Part shown: positions 9,912-22,992 of the stretch, in pieces | Numbering within the stretch: position 1 is the stretch's first letter | Layout: every line of letters starts with the position of its first letter | Source of the DNA: Delphinapterus leucas | Taxonomy: Eukaryota > Chordata > Mammalia > Artiodactyla > Monodontidae | Direction: 5' to 3' | DNA length: 64,000 nucleotides | NCBI RefSeq assembly: GCF_002288925.2 | Contig: NW_022098002.1 | Location: 1,771,357-1,835,356 of the forward strand | Position numbers and translations under genes: made by a program | The notes under the pieces: generated by a model | Databases searched by the model: none | What the model saw: the letters and a program-made list of their open reading frames with translations, nothing else | What the model was told of the DNA's origin: nothing

Positions 9912-12419
9912 GTAACCATTTCCCCATTCCTTTTATAATATTAGTGGATTTAGAATGACTCGGGAAAGAAAGGGGATTTGGCCCGAATACCCAAGTATTC
10001 AAAACACAGTTTTGCTCTCTCTACTCTGTCCCATTTCCTGGGCTGGTGTCCTGAGTGGACCTGTGTTCCCAAGCTTGTCCAGCTAGTCTTTGAGGGGCAT
10101 GGAGGAAATGTTAGAACTAATTTCTATTCTTTCTCCATTCTTTTCAAATGTATATTTTACTTACGTTTTAAAATATGTATTAGTAATATTGAGCACATAT
10201 AATTTATGTCTGTAATATATGAAATGTTTATAAAAATATGTATACATGTATTGCTTATCCATTTATATCATTTATAAATAGAGTAAAATGTTGCCATATG
10301 CTTTAAAATATTTTGCCGATAGCAGTGAACAATCAAACTACTTCGGAGACCATTCCTCTAGGTGACACTATTTCTCACATTCTGCTTTTCTGAAATATGT
10401 GCTTTAGAGAAGAACCATTCTGATTAGCAGGTTCAAGGGCAAGTACCTAATTACAGCTATCCGCTCAATTCTTGCAAACCCTTCTCCACCTTCTACAAAG
10501 TACTGCTTTTAAGAGGTCAGGATTCGTTCTTCAAATGACCTTTGTGACAGAGTAAACCAACTGCATGCACTTCACACTCCTGTCTCTGTTGTAGTTTCGC
10601 TTATTGCCGTGGAATCGAGACCCTTAGAGGAAGCAACACGGGTGCACAGGTGTGTGCCGTGTACCACCAGCCTCACCAGCCCAACACTAAAACCCTACTT
10701 TTCCTGAGTGGTGGGATAACCAAAGCGAAATTAATTCGATTGAACAACTTTGCCCAATCCCTCTTTCATTCCCATTCAATAAAAATCTATTTTAAAAAGC
10801 AAGTCTGAAATGGCTTTAACTTTGAAATAACAGAAAGACTGAGATGGTTGCTGCCTTCTCTGAACGATCCTTTCCTGGGTTATGGTACTGTCCCCGCCCC
10901 GGGGGTATGGACCTTTCCCTACACCTCTTCTTCCCCAGCACCACACGAAGGGTCAGGGTTCTAGAAGTGCCTGGTGAGCCCGTGTGCACGAAGGAAGAAG
11001 TGCTTTCCGGAATGGTGGTCTCATGGCGAGAACATCCGTGTGTCAGGCTGCATCACTGAAAAGCCGAACCACCCAGGCACAACCTGACGTGCACCCTGCC
11101 ACTAACTCTCACATCCTTTGCATCACTTAGCTGATGTTAAGTGACACCCATAGCCCTGCATTTGGGGACTACAGTTGCTTCAGAAAACTGTTTTCTTAAC
11201 ATCACAATGGGCCACGACTAAACTAACGGCATAAATCCTGAGCTGAGGGTATATTACTGCTTATGGAGGTGCCAAGATGAACATGTTTGGTAATTTTAAT
11301 ATTATGCCTTAGAAATACAAAAGCAAAATTACAACAACTGTAATGACCTTGTTAAAATCTGATTAGAATCCTCGTGGGGGAGAAAGAAAAACAGAGGCGA
11401 AAAGCAGACAAAGAGAGGAATTTTCAGAAGAAATATTAAAACCGTGTTTCCTCGCCTGAGCACAGAAGATGACTGTAGAGATCACTTGTGAGAGCAATCT
11501 ATTTCTCTTCATTCTCAGGGCACACTCAGATTCCCTGGGCATTAAGGAGAAGGCCCCTAAAGTCCCTGGCTGATACAACCCCCTTTGTGATGTGCAGGGT
11601 CTGGTAGGACAGGACCTGACGTTGGCAGGAAGGCAAGTGCTGACCCTGACCTCAGAGCCCAGCGAGTGGACCCTCCCCAGGCTGCGGAAAACATCGGGGA
11701 TAATCAGACAGAAGACTAAAGCCTCTTGGTGTGTCCACAATTCCAGGGACAGGCTTCATCCAGAAACCAAGGAAATAGGACTCCTCACGGGTGTATGTCA
11801 AGAAAGAGCCCAGAATCAAAGGCATTGGTTCGGGAAAGTCTAATCGGAGGCTCTGTCAAGGGAAGAGACGCGGGCAATCCTGCTTTCATTTGATTATAAG
11901 ATGCATGGACAGTTCCACGAAAAGGCGGCACACTGCACAGGGAACAGCCCCTCCAGCCAGAGAGGACGGATGGGGGCCCCGCACTGCTCAGAGGTGCTGT
12001 CAGGCTACTCCTCACTGACCACAGGTTTTACTTAATCTAAACACACTTTTGAGTTTTCTTATCTCCACAACCCCTGCTGCGGCCAAGGCCCCGTGGCCAC
12101 ACGTGGGTGCTGAGCAGGGCTGTGCAGACCCAGGGTTATGCGAGAGGCCGGCCCTTGGTCTGCCCTGCCGCCTGGGGGACCAGTCTGTGGACCAGAGCCG
12201 CAGACTACTGACTATATAGGCCTCCTCCACCCTCCTCTCCAGCCTGGCTTTGTCGATTCAAAAGAACTGGTTAGAATTAACCTGGAACAAATTAAAAGTC
12301 TTCTCCTAAAGATCCAGTCACATTGGGTACTTGGGTCATAAGGATTTGACTTTCCCTCGTCTCACTGCTGATGGATGAGCTCACCTGAGACATCTCATAC
12401 CAGATCCGTATTTTCTGAT
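9912..12419. other. Intronic sequence without recognised features
   Basis: Includes AT-rich DNA at about 10140-10330. No exon signature, RNA gene or clear repeat was recognised on either strand. Confidence 0.45.
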
Positions 12420-13300
12420 TTCCTAGCCACTGCCGTCTCCCCGTCTGCCCCGAACAGGGACTGCTCAGCCCTCCGAGGCGTACCTGCTCTTCTCACACAA
12501 GCTGCCGACGAGACTCTGCCTGCGGCCCCGCGCCACCCCACTTCCCACGTGTCCAGACTCTCCCGCGCTCTGACCTGGTGCTTCTCGGCCACCCGGGGTG
12601 GCGGACCGTCCGGCAGCCATCAGCGCCCGGGGCCCAACGGGGAATCTCACAACCCTGCCCGGGTGGAGCCCGGACGCCGAGGCTCTGAGGCCCGCACGGA
12701 CCGTCAGGCTCTGCCGGGTTTGGGGGCCGTGGCTCGCCGGCGCCGGCCCCGCCCCTCTGGCTTTGGAGGCGCTTTGGTCCCTCCCCGCCCGGGCGGCCCC
12801 ACCAGAGTGTGGAGGCCAGCAAGACCCCGGGCAGGCCATGTTGCTCGTGTTTCCCTTTACCCCTGACGCCTCCCACCCACCTTCAAGGGTCTGACCCTCC
12901 CCAGGGTGCACGATTACCCAGCAGACCACTGCCTCCCAGGGGCACGTGTGGAAATGGGTCTGGGGCACAGCCCCGAAGACCACAGCCCCCCCAGGCTGAC
13001 CTCGGGGGGATCGGGGTGGGGGGAGCCAAGAAAAAGCCCGCGCTGCCAAGCGCCCCTCGGGACCCTCCGCCCGGGACCCTCCGCCCGGGACCCTCCACCC
13101 GGGACCCTCCGACCAGGACTCTCCGCCCGGGGTCCTCTGCCTGGATCCTCCGCCCGGATCTTCCGCCTGGGACCCTCCGCCTGGGACCTTCCGCCCGGGA
13201 CCCTCCGCCCGGGACCCTCCGCCCGGATCTTGCGCCCGGATCCTCCGCCCGGGACCCTCCGCCCGGGACCCTCCGCCGGGACCCTCCGCCCAGCCTGCTG
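12420..13300. promoter_or_regulatory. Intronic GC- and CpG-rich island
   Basis: Locally very GC-rich with frequent CG dinucleotides, in contrast to the AT-richer intron around it. The left part (12440-12880) is non-repetitive; the right part is a minisatellite rich in the GC-box core CCGCCC. It could be an internal promoter or enhancer island, or simply a GC-rich repeat. No first exon or TATA element was recognised. Long overlapping open frames here are a consequence of base composition. Confidence 0.5.
13059..13291. repeat. Minisatellite, 17 units of 13-14 bp
   Basis: Seventeen tandem units with consensus GGGACCCTCCGCCC. Thirteen-base variants beginning GGATC occur in adjacent pairs (units 7-8 and 13-14), and unit 16 has lost one C. 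The minus strand reads repeated GGGCGGAGGGTCCC, four G-runs per two units with four-base loops, a canonical G-quadruplex pattern. Each unit carries a GC-box core. Length is likely polymorphic. Confidence 0.95.
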
Positions 13301-13541
13301 GTCAAAATGTAGTCATGGCCAGTGATTTAATTCCTCCACCAAAATGGAGGTGAGCAGAAGAGGGGAGACTCGGGCTGAAGTGGAAGAACACTACCTTCCA
13401 GGGTGCAGAACTATTGACACACTCCACGCAGAAGCGTGTCTGAACACCCCGAATCAGTGCAGGCCTCTGCCTTCTTGGGATTCTGTTCCCAGAACAGAAC
13501 CTGGCACTTCAGACCGGGCGGCAAAGTCACTGAGGAACGGC

Positions 13542-13543
<2 letters not shown>

Positions 13544-13581
<38 letters not shown>
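13544..13581 (+). repeat. (GT)n microsatellite
   Basis: About 19 uninterrupted GT repeats, 250 bp from the minisatellite. Confidence 0.98.
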
Positions 13582-13583
<2 letters not shown>

Positions 13584-14239
13584 CCAGTTTCAAACGCAGG
13601 TATAAATGGGATTAGAGCTCCTTGATGTTCATTTGATTTAAATGAGCCTTACTTAGTAAAATTCCTCTCTTATACCACACAAGACCCGACCTTGGAATGT
13701 TTTCACATGAAGTTTACTACGTTTTATCATCACCTAATAAAACTCCCAGATTTCTCCGCGCTGCAGACAGTTTTGTAAGGATTCATTTCACATGGTATTC
13801 TCAGGCTGCTTGTTAATTTTTATTTTAGGTTCGCTTTTATCACTCCCTCCCCTGTCTCCTGCTCCGAGTAAGCGGTGGGCAGTTCAGCCCATGCCCCCCA
13901 CGGGCCTTCTTGGAGGCGGGCACCTCCCGGGGGGCCCAGTGTTCCCCAAGGGAGGGGCTGTGTGGTCCCTTGGTGGTAAGGGAAGTTCGGAGGTCTGAAC
14001 TTAGATTCACTGAACGAAGTATTTAACCTCGCGCTTCGCCTTTCCACAGCTTCCCCAGGGCAGCAAATTTTGAAAGCACACTGCAAAGCGAAGTGGCTTT
14101 CAAAGGCTGTCTCTGAAAAACAGTGAGAAGCCGCAAAGCTCTCAAAAAGTCTCTGAATGTGGAATGTAATACAAACTCTGTAGGTATAAACCCATCTGTT
14201 ATGACTATCCCCAAACATTTAGTTGCCTGGTCCCTTCTA

Positions 14240-14395
14240 CTCAAGGTAGGTCCGTGGCCAGCACCACCACCTGGGAGCTTGTTAGAAATGCAGACAGTCA
14301 GCCCCACCACACCCACCGGATCAGAATCTGTGCTTTCACCAATCCCGCAAGGCTCCCGTGAATGCTAACATTTGAGAAGCGCTGGCCTAGGTAAC
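14240..14395. mobile_element. hAT-Charlie MITE, MER5A-like
   Basis: MER5A-style text: CACCTGGGAGCTTGTTAGAA, GATCAGAATCTGTGC and the end ATTTGAGAAGCGCTGG. Borders are approximate. Confidence 0.65.
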
Positions 14396-14796
14396 ACACA
14401 TAAGGACTTGGTGTGAAGAAACTTCTCACAAAATATTCATCACTGCCTCTTGTATTGATTTGAATCTTGCCTCCATCCATGATGAGCCAATGTCACACTT
14501 GGGGAAGCTCAGAGGGGGGCGGGAGGGAAAGGGGGCGGAGCCAGGACACAGCTCAGCTGGTCTGGAAACCAGTGGCCTTGAGGGGCGTAGGCGGGGGAAT
14601 CCAGCACCGTGTTGAACACTAGTGACTTCCGCAGAATGTCCGGAATCTTGACACCGACCCAGGGGTCCTCACAGGGACTCAGAAGAGAATGCCAGCCTTG
14701 ATACCACGTGCCGAGAACTGGCCACTCACCTCTGGGGTCTCCACTGATGGCGGGAGCTCTGGCCACAGACAAAAGCAGCATTGAGGTGTAAAGGTC

Positions 14797-15168
14797 CTGC
14801 TACGGACTGAACCTTTGCGTCCCTACAAAATTCATATACCGAAGCCCTAACTCCCAGGATGAATGTATTAGGAGGCGGGGCCTTTGGGAAGTGATCAGGT
14901 TTAGATGAGGTCCTGAGGGCGGGGTCGGACAATGAGATTAGTGTTTTTATAAGAGGAAGAAGGTATCAGGGTCTTCCTCTGCCCCTCTGCCACGTGGGGA
15001 CACGGAGAAGGCGGCTGTCTGCAGCCCGAGAGAGGGCCCTCATGGGAGCCCGACCGTGCTGGCCCCCAACCTCAGGCCTTCAGCTTCCAGAACTGTGACA
15101 GACAAACGTCTGTTGTTCAGGCCGTCCAGGCCACGGCATTTTGTTACAGCCACCCCAGCTAAGACAGG
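14797..15168 (+). mobile_element. Solo LTR of a MaLR element (MST/MLT1-like)
   Basis: Full-length-looking LTR starting TGCTACGGACTGAACC and ending near CCCAGCTAAGACAGG. Typical MaLR text includes ATTCATATACCGAAGCCC, TTAGGAGGCGGGGCCTTTGG and TCCAGAACTGTGACAGACAA. There is no internal region or second LTR nearby, so it is a solo LTR of an ancient endogenous element with no coding content. Confidence 0.8.
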
Positions 15169-15984
15169 GACAATGAAAACTGTCACAGTGGAAAGTCTAG
15201 AGAATTAGGGATATGCTCTGCTCAGCTCCAACCTGCACGGAACAGTTAGGGTTATTAACACAAGGGCTCTAACTTGGTTATAGCAAGCTGTCAACTTTAA
15301 AAGGAACAAAAGTAATTTTAGTTAGCCCAGTTCTTATGAAACAAAGATTTAGAAGCCCACAGACAGTGCATGGCCTCTGATGCGGTCTAGTTGTCTGTGC
15401 TTTTACTCCTAAGGTAGCCTTAAACCCTCAGTTTACGGAGAACATAAATACCTTATCGAACTCTTGGTGTTTTTACCTGTCTTTTGTCTTATTGTGGATG
15501 TACGGGAAACTATTCAGCGAGCACTTATACCAGTCATTAAAATAGGGAAATGCTTCAATACTGGTTGGTAAATAGTGGGTGTCTTGTGACCTCCAGGGGT
15601 CCCCCCCAGCTCCTGACCCAGCCGCCCTGCCAGCCTCTGGACCTTCCTAAGACCCAACAACTCGGGAGTCCGTACCTGGCGGGGCGGGGACCTCTGTGTC
15701 CCTGCTCGGATGGGTGAGTGACTGAACTCCCAGTTATTCAACTCAGCCCTGCACAGGGAACAGGGATAACATATGAGTGCCCCTGGACACAAGGGCAGAC
15801 TCCTGGCTACACAATTTTCAATATTTGAATAAAGGCTTGTAATTTTATTTTTGCTACCCCTACGAGTTATCATTAGTGGGAAATTGGAAAGTGTGCCTTG
15901 ACAGTCAAGGGGAGAGCCGTGTGTGATGAGTGAAGAGGACATGGGTGTTTCTACCAGCACCTCCTTTGCTGCCTTAGGCCTTGG

Positions 15985-16125
15985 GGCAGTGGTTCTGCAG
16001 TTTGCTAAGCTCCTGCCCCAGACAGTCTTAACTAGTAGCTCTGGGTTGGAGCCCGAGAACACTCTTCACGAACTCTGTAAGTGATTCTGATGTAAATGGT
16101 CCAGGGGCCATACTTTGAGGAACCA
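15985..16125. mobile_element. hAT-type MITE remnant
   Basis: Begins GGCAGTGGTTCTGCAG and ends near CATACTTTGAGGAACCA, resembling the ends of MER5/MER58-type elements. The middle is diverged. Confidence 0.45.
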
Positions 16126-16327
16126 TACGGAATTCCTACTCATTATTCAACACCGTACCCAAGAAGGTTTCCCGTTGTGAATTCTGCCTTGAAACACTCC
16201 TTCCCTTAGCCTTTTACTGAAAGAGGAATCAGTCTTTCTTCCATGTGTGTTGGCTGTGCGTCTATCACGCATTTATCATAGCGACCCTGCCTAGACGCCT
16301 CGGTATCCTTAGCATCTAACTCTGTAC

Positions 16328-16361
16328 TTGATCAATTGATTAATTGATCGATCGATCGATT
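16328..16361. repeat. Palindromic GATC-rich tract
   Basis: TTGATCAATTGATTAATTGA followed by repeated TCGA units. It is largely self-complementary and could form a cruciform. Confidence 0.85.
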
Positions 16362-19300
16362 AGTAAGTGGGGGGTGCTGATGCCAGACGGTATTTGCTGA
16401 GCACCTCAGTCACCCATATAAAACGTTATCTTGAGGGATGAGCTATTTATTATATCCTTTAGTACATCCTCCTCAGTATGAGGCTAGACGTCCAGCTCCC
16501 AGGCTCCTGGGCCACCTAGAAGTCCCCACGCTCACGTAGTGGGCTTTGCGGGCCTGCACCTCTGAGAGAAAGCCCGTGCTCTGCTCAGACCGCTGTGTCA
16601 CCAGTTATGTATCATTTTACCACTTTCCCAACGAATGTCTCATACCTAATAAAAATCATTTGCTTTATGTATATATTTCAGATCTATTATTCATACCTCT
16701 GTATTGACCATAACTTCCTTAACGTGCTTCAGAGACACTTAATGAACACTTCCAACGACGGAAACAAGAGGTTAGGGTGCCAGCACTGCTACATTTTACT
16801 TCAGTAGGATTAGGAAGCAATTCTGCCTAGTGAGCAGAAGCTATTTCCTTTGAAATGTCTGATTAAATCTCTTTGTACATCACGTAGCCCAACACTAAAA
16901 TAGGTGCTAAATCAATGCCTTTGCCTTTGCCACTGCAGTCCTTCACTGTGTCTGTCCTGGGATTAAGGAGCCAGCCTGTACGTTATTCTAATGCTGCCTC
17001 AGCTCTCAAAGTCTACGATGCCACAGGATCTAGACTGCAACTGGGTAGAGTTGGAGAGTACACTCCAAATCTTTGTCTGCTGGCACGAAGCCACTTCTTG
17101 GGGGCTTTGTCAAGTACCTTCACCCTTGGAATCTATCTCCTGTTGCGATGATGGTTTAGTAGTAACCAGATGCCTGTGCAGAAATGCCTTTAGGGCAGAT
17201 CGTAGAAAGTAGTGTGCTTGTCTGTTTGGCTGCGTGATATTAATTTTCCATTTCTCAGCTGGCGGGGCGTTGCTTCAATGGCGTTGGCTTCTCCCCACTG
17301 CATTAGGCCCTGTCAACACGAGGAGGGGGCGGTCTCTTGGGAACTTCACCAAGAGAGGCCCGCTTCCCCCTCTCCAAGGGGAAGGGAGTGTGGTGGGTTA
17401 GTCCTGTTTCTTCCCCAGCATCGCTGAGAGGCAGTGATGCGGGGATGGGCTTGTAAGACGCGCACATCGTCAGCTCCTTTGCAAATCTGCAGTCTCGGGC
17501 AGCCTTGGCAATGAGCCTGTCCTCCTTGTTTAAACAGGGAGCTTCGTTCACTGATTCAAATAAGAATAGCATTCTCTTGTTTGCCAAGGTGAGAGATTGC
17601 TGCGTCAATGAACAAAACCAATACAAGCGAAAAGGTAGCATTTTTCATTATGGAAATCAGCTCTTTACTTTCCACAATAGCTGAAGGCAGAACCAGGAGA
17701 AATAGGAAAAATCAGCTTAGACAAAACATCACAGGTTTAAATTAGATTTTAAAAAGAAATTAAGATAATGGAAGTAGTTTGCTGCACCGTCAGGCGGGTT
17801 AGATACATAACTGTTCTGTATACCCAACCACACAATTTACCATAAAAGAACCGAGTATTTTAACAGTTCAAAATAAGACAAAGAAATAGAAAACTTACTA
17901 AATCATAAAATCTATTTAGCATTTGAAGAGACTCTGAAGGGCATGTAGCCCGATCAGCTCAACTGAAAATGAGAAAAACGAGATTCTTCCCAATTCCACC
18001 CAATTATAGGAGATTTTAATAATATTTGAAACGTTTCTGCTAAAAGGGGTGGCTCTGGATAATACTGGTGGTTCTTCCTACAACACCTTCATCCTTAAAA
18101 GTGTTAACAGGGCTCCATGGAGTACAGACTCCGTCCTTATTTTCTCTCACTAAACATCCACCCACCACAGTACATATTCCAAATGTACACACAGTTCTCA
18201 ATATCCCATTTGTTATTACACAGCAGTTTTCTGTGACTTTTAGAAGAATAGGCAACTATAGATGAACTTATGTTAGGAATTGGTATAAGCATAAGCATTA
18301 ACCTGTGTTATGGTATCGGTTTGCCAGAGTGAGAAGGGCAGAGTTAGGTCAAGTAAACTTTAAAGTGCCTATTTTTGTTTGGAGGAAAAACTTCTTCTCA
18401 AATAAGACACGATAATGGACAGGATTAAGGAAATTCGATTAGCACCTGCAGGAGGTATCTAAAGAGAGTCTCTAGGCTTGCAGTGTACAGGGCCTGAGGA
18501 CTAGAAGGGGCTGGTCTGCTTTCCTTGGCTTGTTGGGGCCCCACATGGAATTCTCTGTGGGTTTCAGGAGAGCAAAATCCTGTGTCGTGTACTGCCGTAG
18601 GAAGCAAAAACAGCGCACACTTGCTCACCCGCCTTCCTGGAGACCGTTTGCTAGACTACGCCCAGAATAGCAGTAAATAACTGAATGCCTCCGATGAGGT
18701 GACAGCCGGCCTCGGCCGCAGCACTGCACAATCACAGCTGCAAAGTGCAGTCATGGGTATTCCAAGAGTAGGATTGCAGTCTGTTTTCAGTTAGGAACCT
18801 CGTATAAAACCGTACTCCATCCACATTCCCTCCATTCAGCTGTGCCCGTGCTTAATGAACTCTTTCTTCTTTGTGAACCTGACTGACACACAAAGGTAAC
18901 CCCCTTAGGTAAAAGTCATGAGCAAAATGCTCATATAAAACCACAGGGGCCGATACCCGTTTGTTCTTTTCCTCTGTTCACTGAGAGGCACGGCATGCTT
19001 CATGCTCACAGGCTAGGCTATCTCATCAAATTCCAGAAAATACATCTAAACTGTGAAATGAGAAGCTGCTAAAAGAAAAGAAAAAAAATAGAAGTAACTT
19101 TTTCCATCTATTCTGGTCACATCTCATTATTTTCATGTATTAAAGTTTAGGCAATAGTCTAAATATACTTGAATTTCACATTTAACGAGACCAGTTCAAT
19201 TTGGCATTTAACAATCCCTGTAAAATTTTTCATTTTGATTTAATTCAGTTATAAGCAATATATTTTCCAAACTGACCTCATTATTGGTGGAGTACATTTA

Positions 19301-22029
19301 CACAAATACATAACTTACTATAGCAACATCGGTCAAATCTGAACATGAAAATTTCTTTACATGCTATTACTTTGCTGTTGCTCATTTTATATTCACTCCA
19401 ACAAAATTACTCGTATTGGCACCAAATTTTCCTATTCAATAGAGAAGTAGCATTATTTAAAAATAAATAAGTTGTTTCCAGGTAGATGTTATAAAAAATA
19501 TTAAGTACTTTTTATGACTTCTAGTCTTAGTATCACCTCAAAAATTTTTCTCTACTAAAAGTTATGACAATTAATGTCAAAGTCAAATGCAGTGGTTTTT
19601 TCTTTTTAATTTTAAAGAAAATTAACCAGATGAGGATTTTACAACTCCTATAAAAATCCACATTCTATAAAACGAGGACTCCAGCTGCAAAAAATTCCTC
19701 AACTCAAAATCCTAAAATCTAGGGGTTTTTTCAAGTGATTAAATAACTAAGACTAGTTTATTTTATAATACGGATATATAATTTTTAATGAAATAGCATA
19801 CCATTTATATGCATTTCATAATCATCCATATTTTTATTAAATCTCAGTCCCATCAACACTGATTTAACCAAATTCACATATTCAAAGTGTACATAACCTT
19901 TTCCCCCAGATGATCTAATATCTTTATTAAAATTTAAAAAAAAGAATTTTGATAGAATTATCCTAACCCTATATGTAAATATACTTCCTCTAAACAATGT
20001 TTTATTTTAATAATGTTAAAATAAGTTTCCTTACTAAATTCAAGTACTAATCAAAGAACACCAGCTCCAAACTAAAAAAAAAACTTGGGAAAGTTGACTG
20101 AATCTATAAACATACTTGTGCTTGGAAATGATAGAAATGTGTTCTTACGGGTGATATTCTTTGATGAAAACTCTGTTTTTTAAATTTGCCTTCAAGCGTT
20201 ACATTTTGTTACCTTCTCTTTCAATAGTTTTTCAAACCACTTTTTCAGAGGTTACCAAAGAGTTGATCTTTTCTTAATCAAAGTTTAACGTCACTGATTT
20301 GCCATACAATGTAGCCTTTGTCACCATGACTTTTGGCTGTGAAAAAAGGAAAACAAATCACGTCTCACCTTCCCATTCCCTCCAGTGACAGCACAGAAGG
20401 AGTTGTCCACTCTCAGATGTGCTGTGACCTAAGCCTTCAGTCTCATTAGCCTCAGGTAGCCCAGGAGTTAATTAGGTACTGAGATGCTCAGGGATTCTAC
20501 CAGCTCTCAGCTTCTCACAGGGCTGTGTCTTGTTTATATTCAGGACTATATGTGCCTTCCACTTAATATTTTGGCTTCTTACTTTGTACTCCAACTCCAA
20601 TGAAAAGTTCTGGTCTCCTCCCCACCCGGCTCCCTCAGTGCAGAAGTCTTTACTAAGACTGGGTTTGCCTTCTGACTGCGACACCTCAGTATTTTCCCTA
20701 CACAGCTCACATCCTTGAAAACATTATCTGGTTTCTTTCTAAATGAGCACCTCTGGTAGGGCACTTGTAAAAATATCTAAAAGTTAAAATCTAAACCCTC
20801 CCTGTGTAAGCCGTGTGCCTCTCAGGGTTCAGATGACGCCCTTTCTCTTAGACGATATGTTTTCACCTCATCCCTTTAGTGGTCCTCGTGACTCACGCGA
20901 GACCAGGAACTGAGAGCTGTTTGGCATTTCTTCCTGCTTTGGCCTTCATCTACCAGGCTTCTCCGTCCACTGGTGTATTTGACATCTATGAGCACTGAGC
21001 CCTGGTTTATTCTCCTTGGAGAACTCACCGACACTTTCAGCTAAACTCTGTACAAATGATCTCAGAATTCTGTCTTTAATCCCATAATCCCAATGATTGC
21101 TAGATCTCAACGTTTTGCCATGCTATAAGGCTTTCAAACGGTACAAATCTAAAATAAAACCCAACATCTTACACCTGCATTGGCTTGCCTTCAGTGATAC
21201 CAGGCTCTGTCAACAGCGCTGTGACAGTCTTAAGTGTAGATCTGCCAGGGAGCCACAGGGTCCGGCTGAAAACAAGCCAGGGCCAGGCCTGAGCCTTGCA
21301 CTAAAGTCCCCCATCCTCAGAGGAGGCTCACCAACCTTAGACTCAAGGCCATGGCAAGCTCCACCGTTTAGGCATGCGACTAGTACCAGGACTCCAACAA
21401 GTGAGCACAGAAAACCAAATGGGAATTCCAAATGGGAAAACAAATCCTGAAAGGTCTGCTCATGGTGAATAGGGCCCCGATGCTAAGCTTGGGTCCCAGG
21501 GTGCAGCAATAGTCTCTAGGGGGGAGCCCAACAAGGTCAAGATCTAGACTTGGCTCTGACACACACAACGAAACTTGAAATGGGGACCAGCAAAGCCTGG
21601 TCCTAATATCTGGGGTCTCCTTGGGAGATGGGGTGCTCTAGTCTGGGGACTCAGGTGTAGGAGGCTCACATGAGAACTCAGGGTGCCCACGGGGGGAGCT
21701 ACACATCTGAGAACCATGTAGAGGTCAGGAGCAGCTTCACACAATGGCCTGATGTACAGAAAGGAGCCCAGTGGCTGGGCAGAGACACTTCATTTCCCAA
21801 GAATTCTAATAGGGAGAATTTCCTAGAATAAAGCTCCTCTGTCTAAGGAAGGGCAGAGAGGTCAAGGCTGCCTAGCACTTCCTGCTTCACCCCAAGCCTG
21901 TGGGTCCACTGATCCCTGAGGTCAGCCTGTGGGAAGCTAAGGGCCAGGATACCTTGGAAAGGAGGCGGACGCTTACAACTGAAGGCCCTGAGAACAGGTT
22001 CAAGGTCGAAATGCACATTACAGGGCAGT
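16362..22029. other. Repeat-poor intronic sequence
   Basis: About 5.7 kb without a SINE, LTR or clear L1. 19080-20050 is strongly AT-rich. No exon was recognised. Open frames up to about 120 codons (for example 21097-21450) have no domain or splice support. Confidence 0.45.
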
Positions 22030-22165
22030 GACCTGCAACCCCAGCTGCACCATAGAATCACCTGGAGAGCCTCTGAAAAATACCAGCCCTGGTGTCCCAT
22101 TCCAGGCCAACTGCATCCAAGTCTCTGGAGTGGGACCCTCACTTCAACATTTTCTAAAGGCTTAG
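22030..22165. mobile_element. hAT-Charlie MITE, MER5A-like
   Basis: Contains CATAGAATCACCTGGAGAGC and GTCTCTGGAGTGGGACCC, which match the MER5A pattern. Confidence 0.6.
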
Positions 22166-22167
22166 AC

Positions 22168-22330
22168 TTGTCAGACCTAGCAAATGAAAACATAGGATGC
22201 CCAGTTAAATTCAAATTCAGATGAACAACAAATAATTTTTTAATATCAGTATGTCCCTTACTAAAAAAATCATTCTTTGTTTATCTGAAATTCCATTTTA
22301 AGTGGCGCCCTGTATATTTTCTGGGGTAAC
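22168..22330. repeat. Near-palindromic ancient repeat, copy 1
   Basis: Reads GGATGCCCAGTTAAATTCAA, AACAAATAATTTTTTAATAT, CAGTATGTCCC and TTTATCTGAAATTCC. The two halves are roughly reverse complements, as in a foldback DNA transposon. It is related to the copy at 36855-36995. Family name not recalled. Confidence 0.5.
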
Positions 22331-22771
22331 TCATGTTGAGTAATGTACAGTCAAGGCTTGGGGACAGTTGCCCTGGGGTTGGTTGCCCTCTAATTTGCAA
22401 AGTTTGTCTTAAGTGGAAACTGAGTTCTGTCACAGACGAGACTCCCCTGTGAGGTTTATGAACTAGGGTTTAATTCACCAGACTTCAGTGGTGTGTGCAG
22501 GAGACAGCCAGGGTCGATAGCAGGGAAGTAAGCAAGACAGTATTGCTGTCCTCCAGGGACTAGCCGTCCAGAGGCGAAATAAAATAATACATTATTTCTT
22601 ATTAAAATAAGAAATAATTTCTTTAAAATATTTACCCAATTAGTAACTGATCATCTTGACATCTCTGTTTATGAGAGAAGTCTATTTGGAGCAAGACTTA
22701 CAGAAATAAAACCTTTTTGGAACCTTTTAGATGGAGCATCAAAACTTCATTCTTAAAAATTAACCACTTTG

Positions 22772-22980
22772 GGGCTTCCCTGGTGGCGCAGTGGTTGAGA
22801 GTCCGCCTGCCGACGCAGGGGACACGGGTTCGTGCCCCAGTCCGGGAAGATCCCACACGCCGCGGAGCGGCTGGGCCCGTGAGCCATGGCCGCTGAGCCT
22901 GTGCATCCGGAGCCTGTGCTCCACAATGGGAGAGGCCGCAAAAGTAAGAGGCCCATGTATCGCAAAAAAAAAAAAAAAAA
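22772..22980 (+). mobile_element. CHR-2-type SINE with target-site duplication
   Basis: Plus-strand full-length copy from GGGCTTCCCTGGTGGCGCAG to a poly-A tail. AAAATTAACCACTTTG occurs on both sides (22756-22771 and 22977-22992, the second overlapping the tail). Confidence 0.95.
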
Positions 22981-22992
22981 TTAACCACTTTG

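Noticed and set aside
8331..9958. Recurrent 60-170-codon frames with the same Pro/Arg-rich peptide here and at 22753, 30672, 32390 and 59684
   Set aside because: They are translations of CHR-2 SINE copies, which are noncoding.
12465..13325. Several overlapping open frames of 100-194 codons on both strands
   Set aside because: They arise from the GC-rich island and the 14-bp minisatellite, which repeats through all frames; no domain is present.
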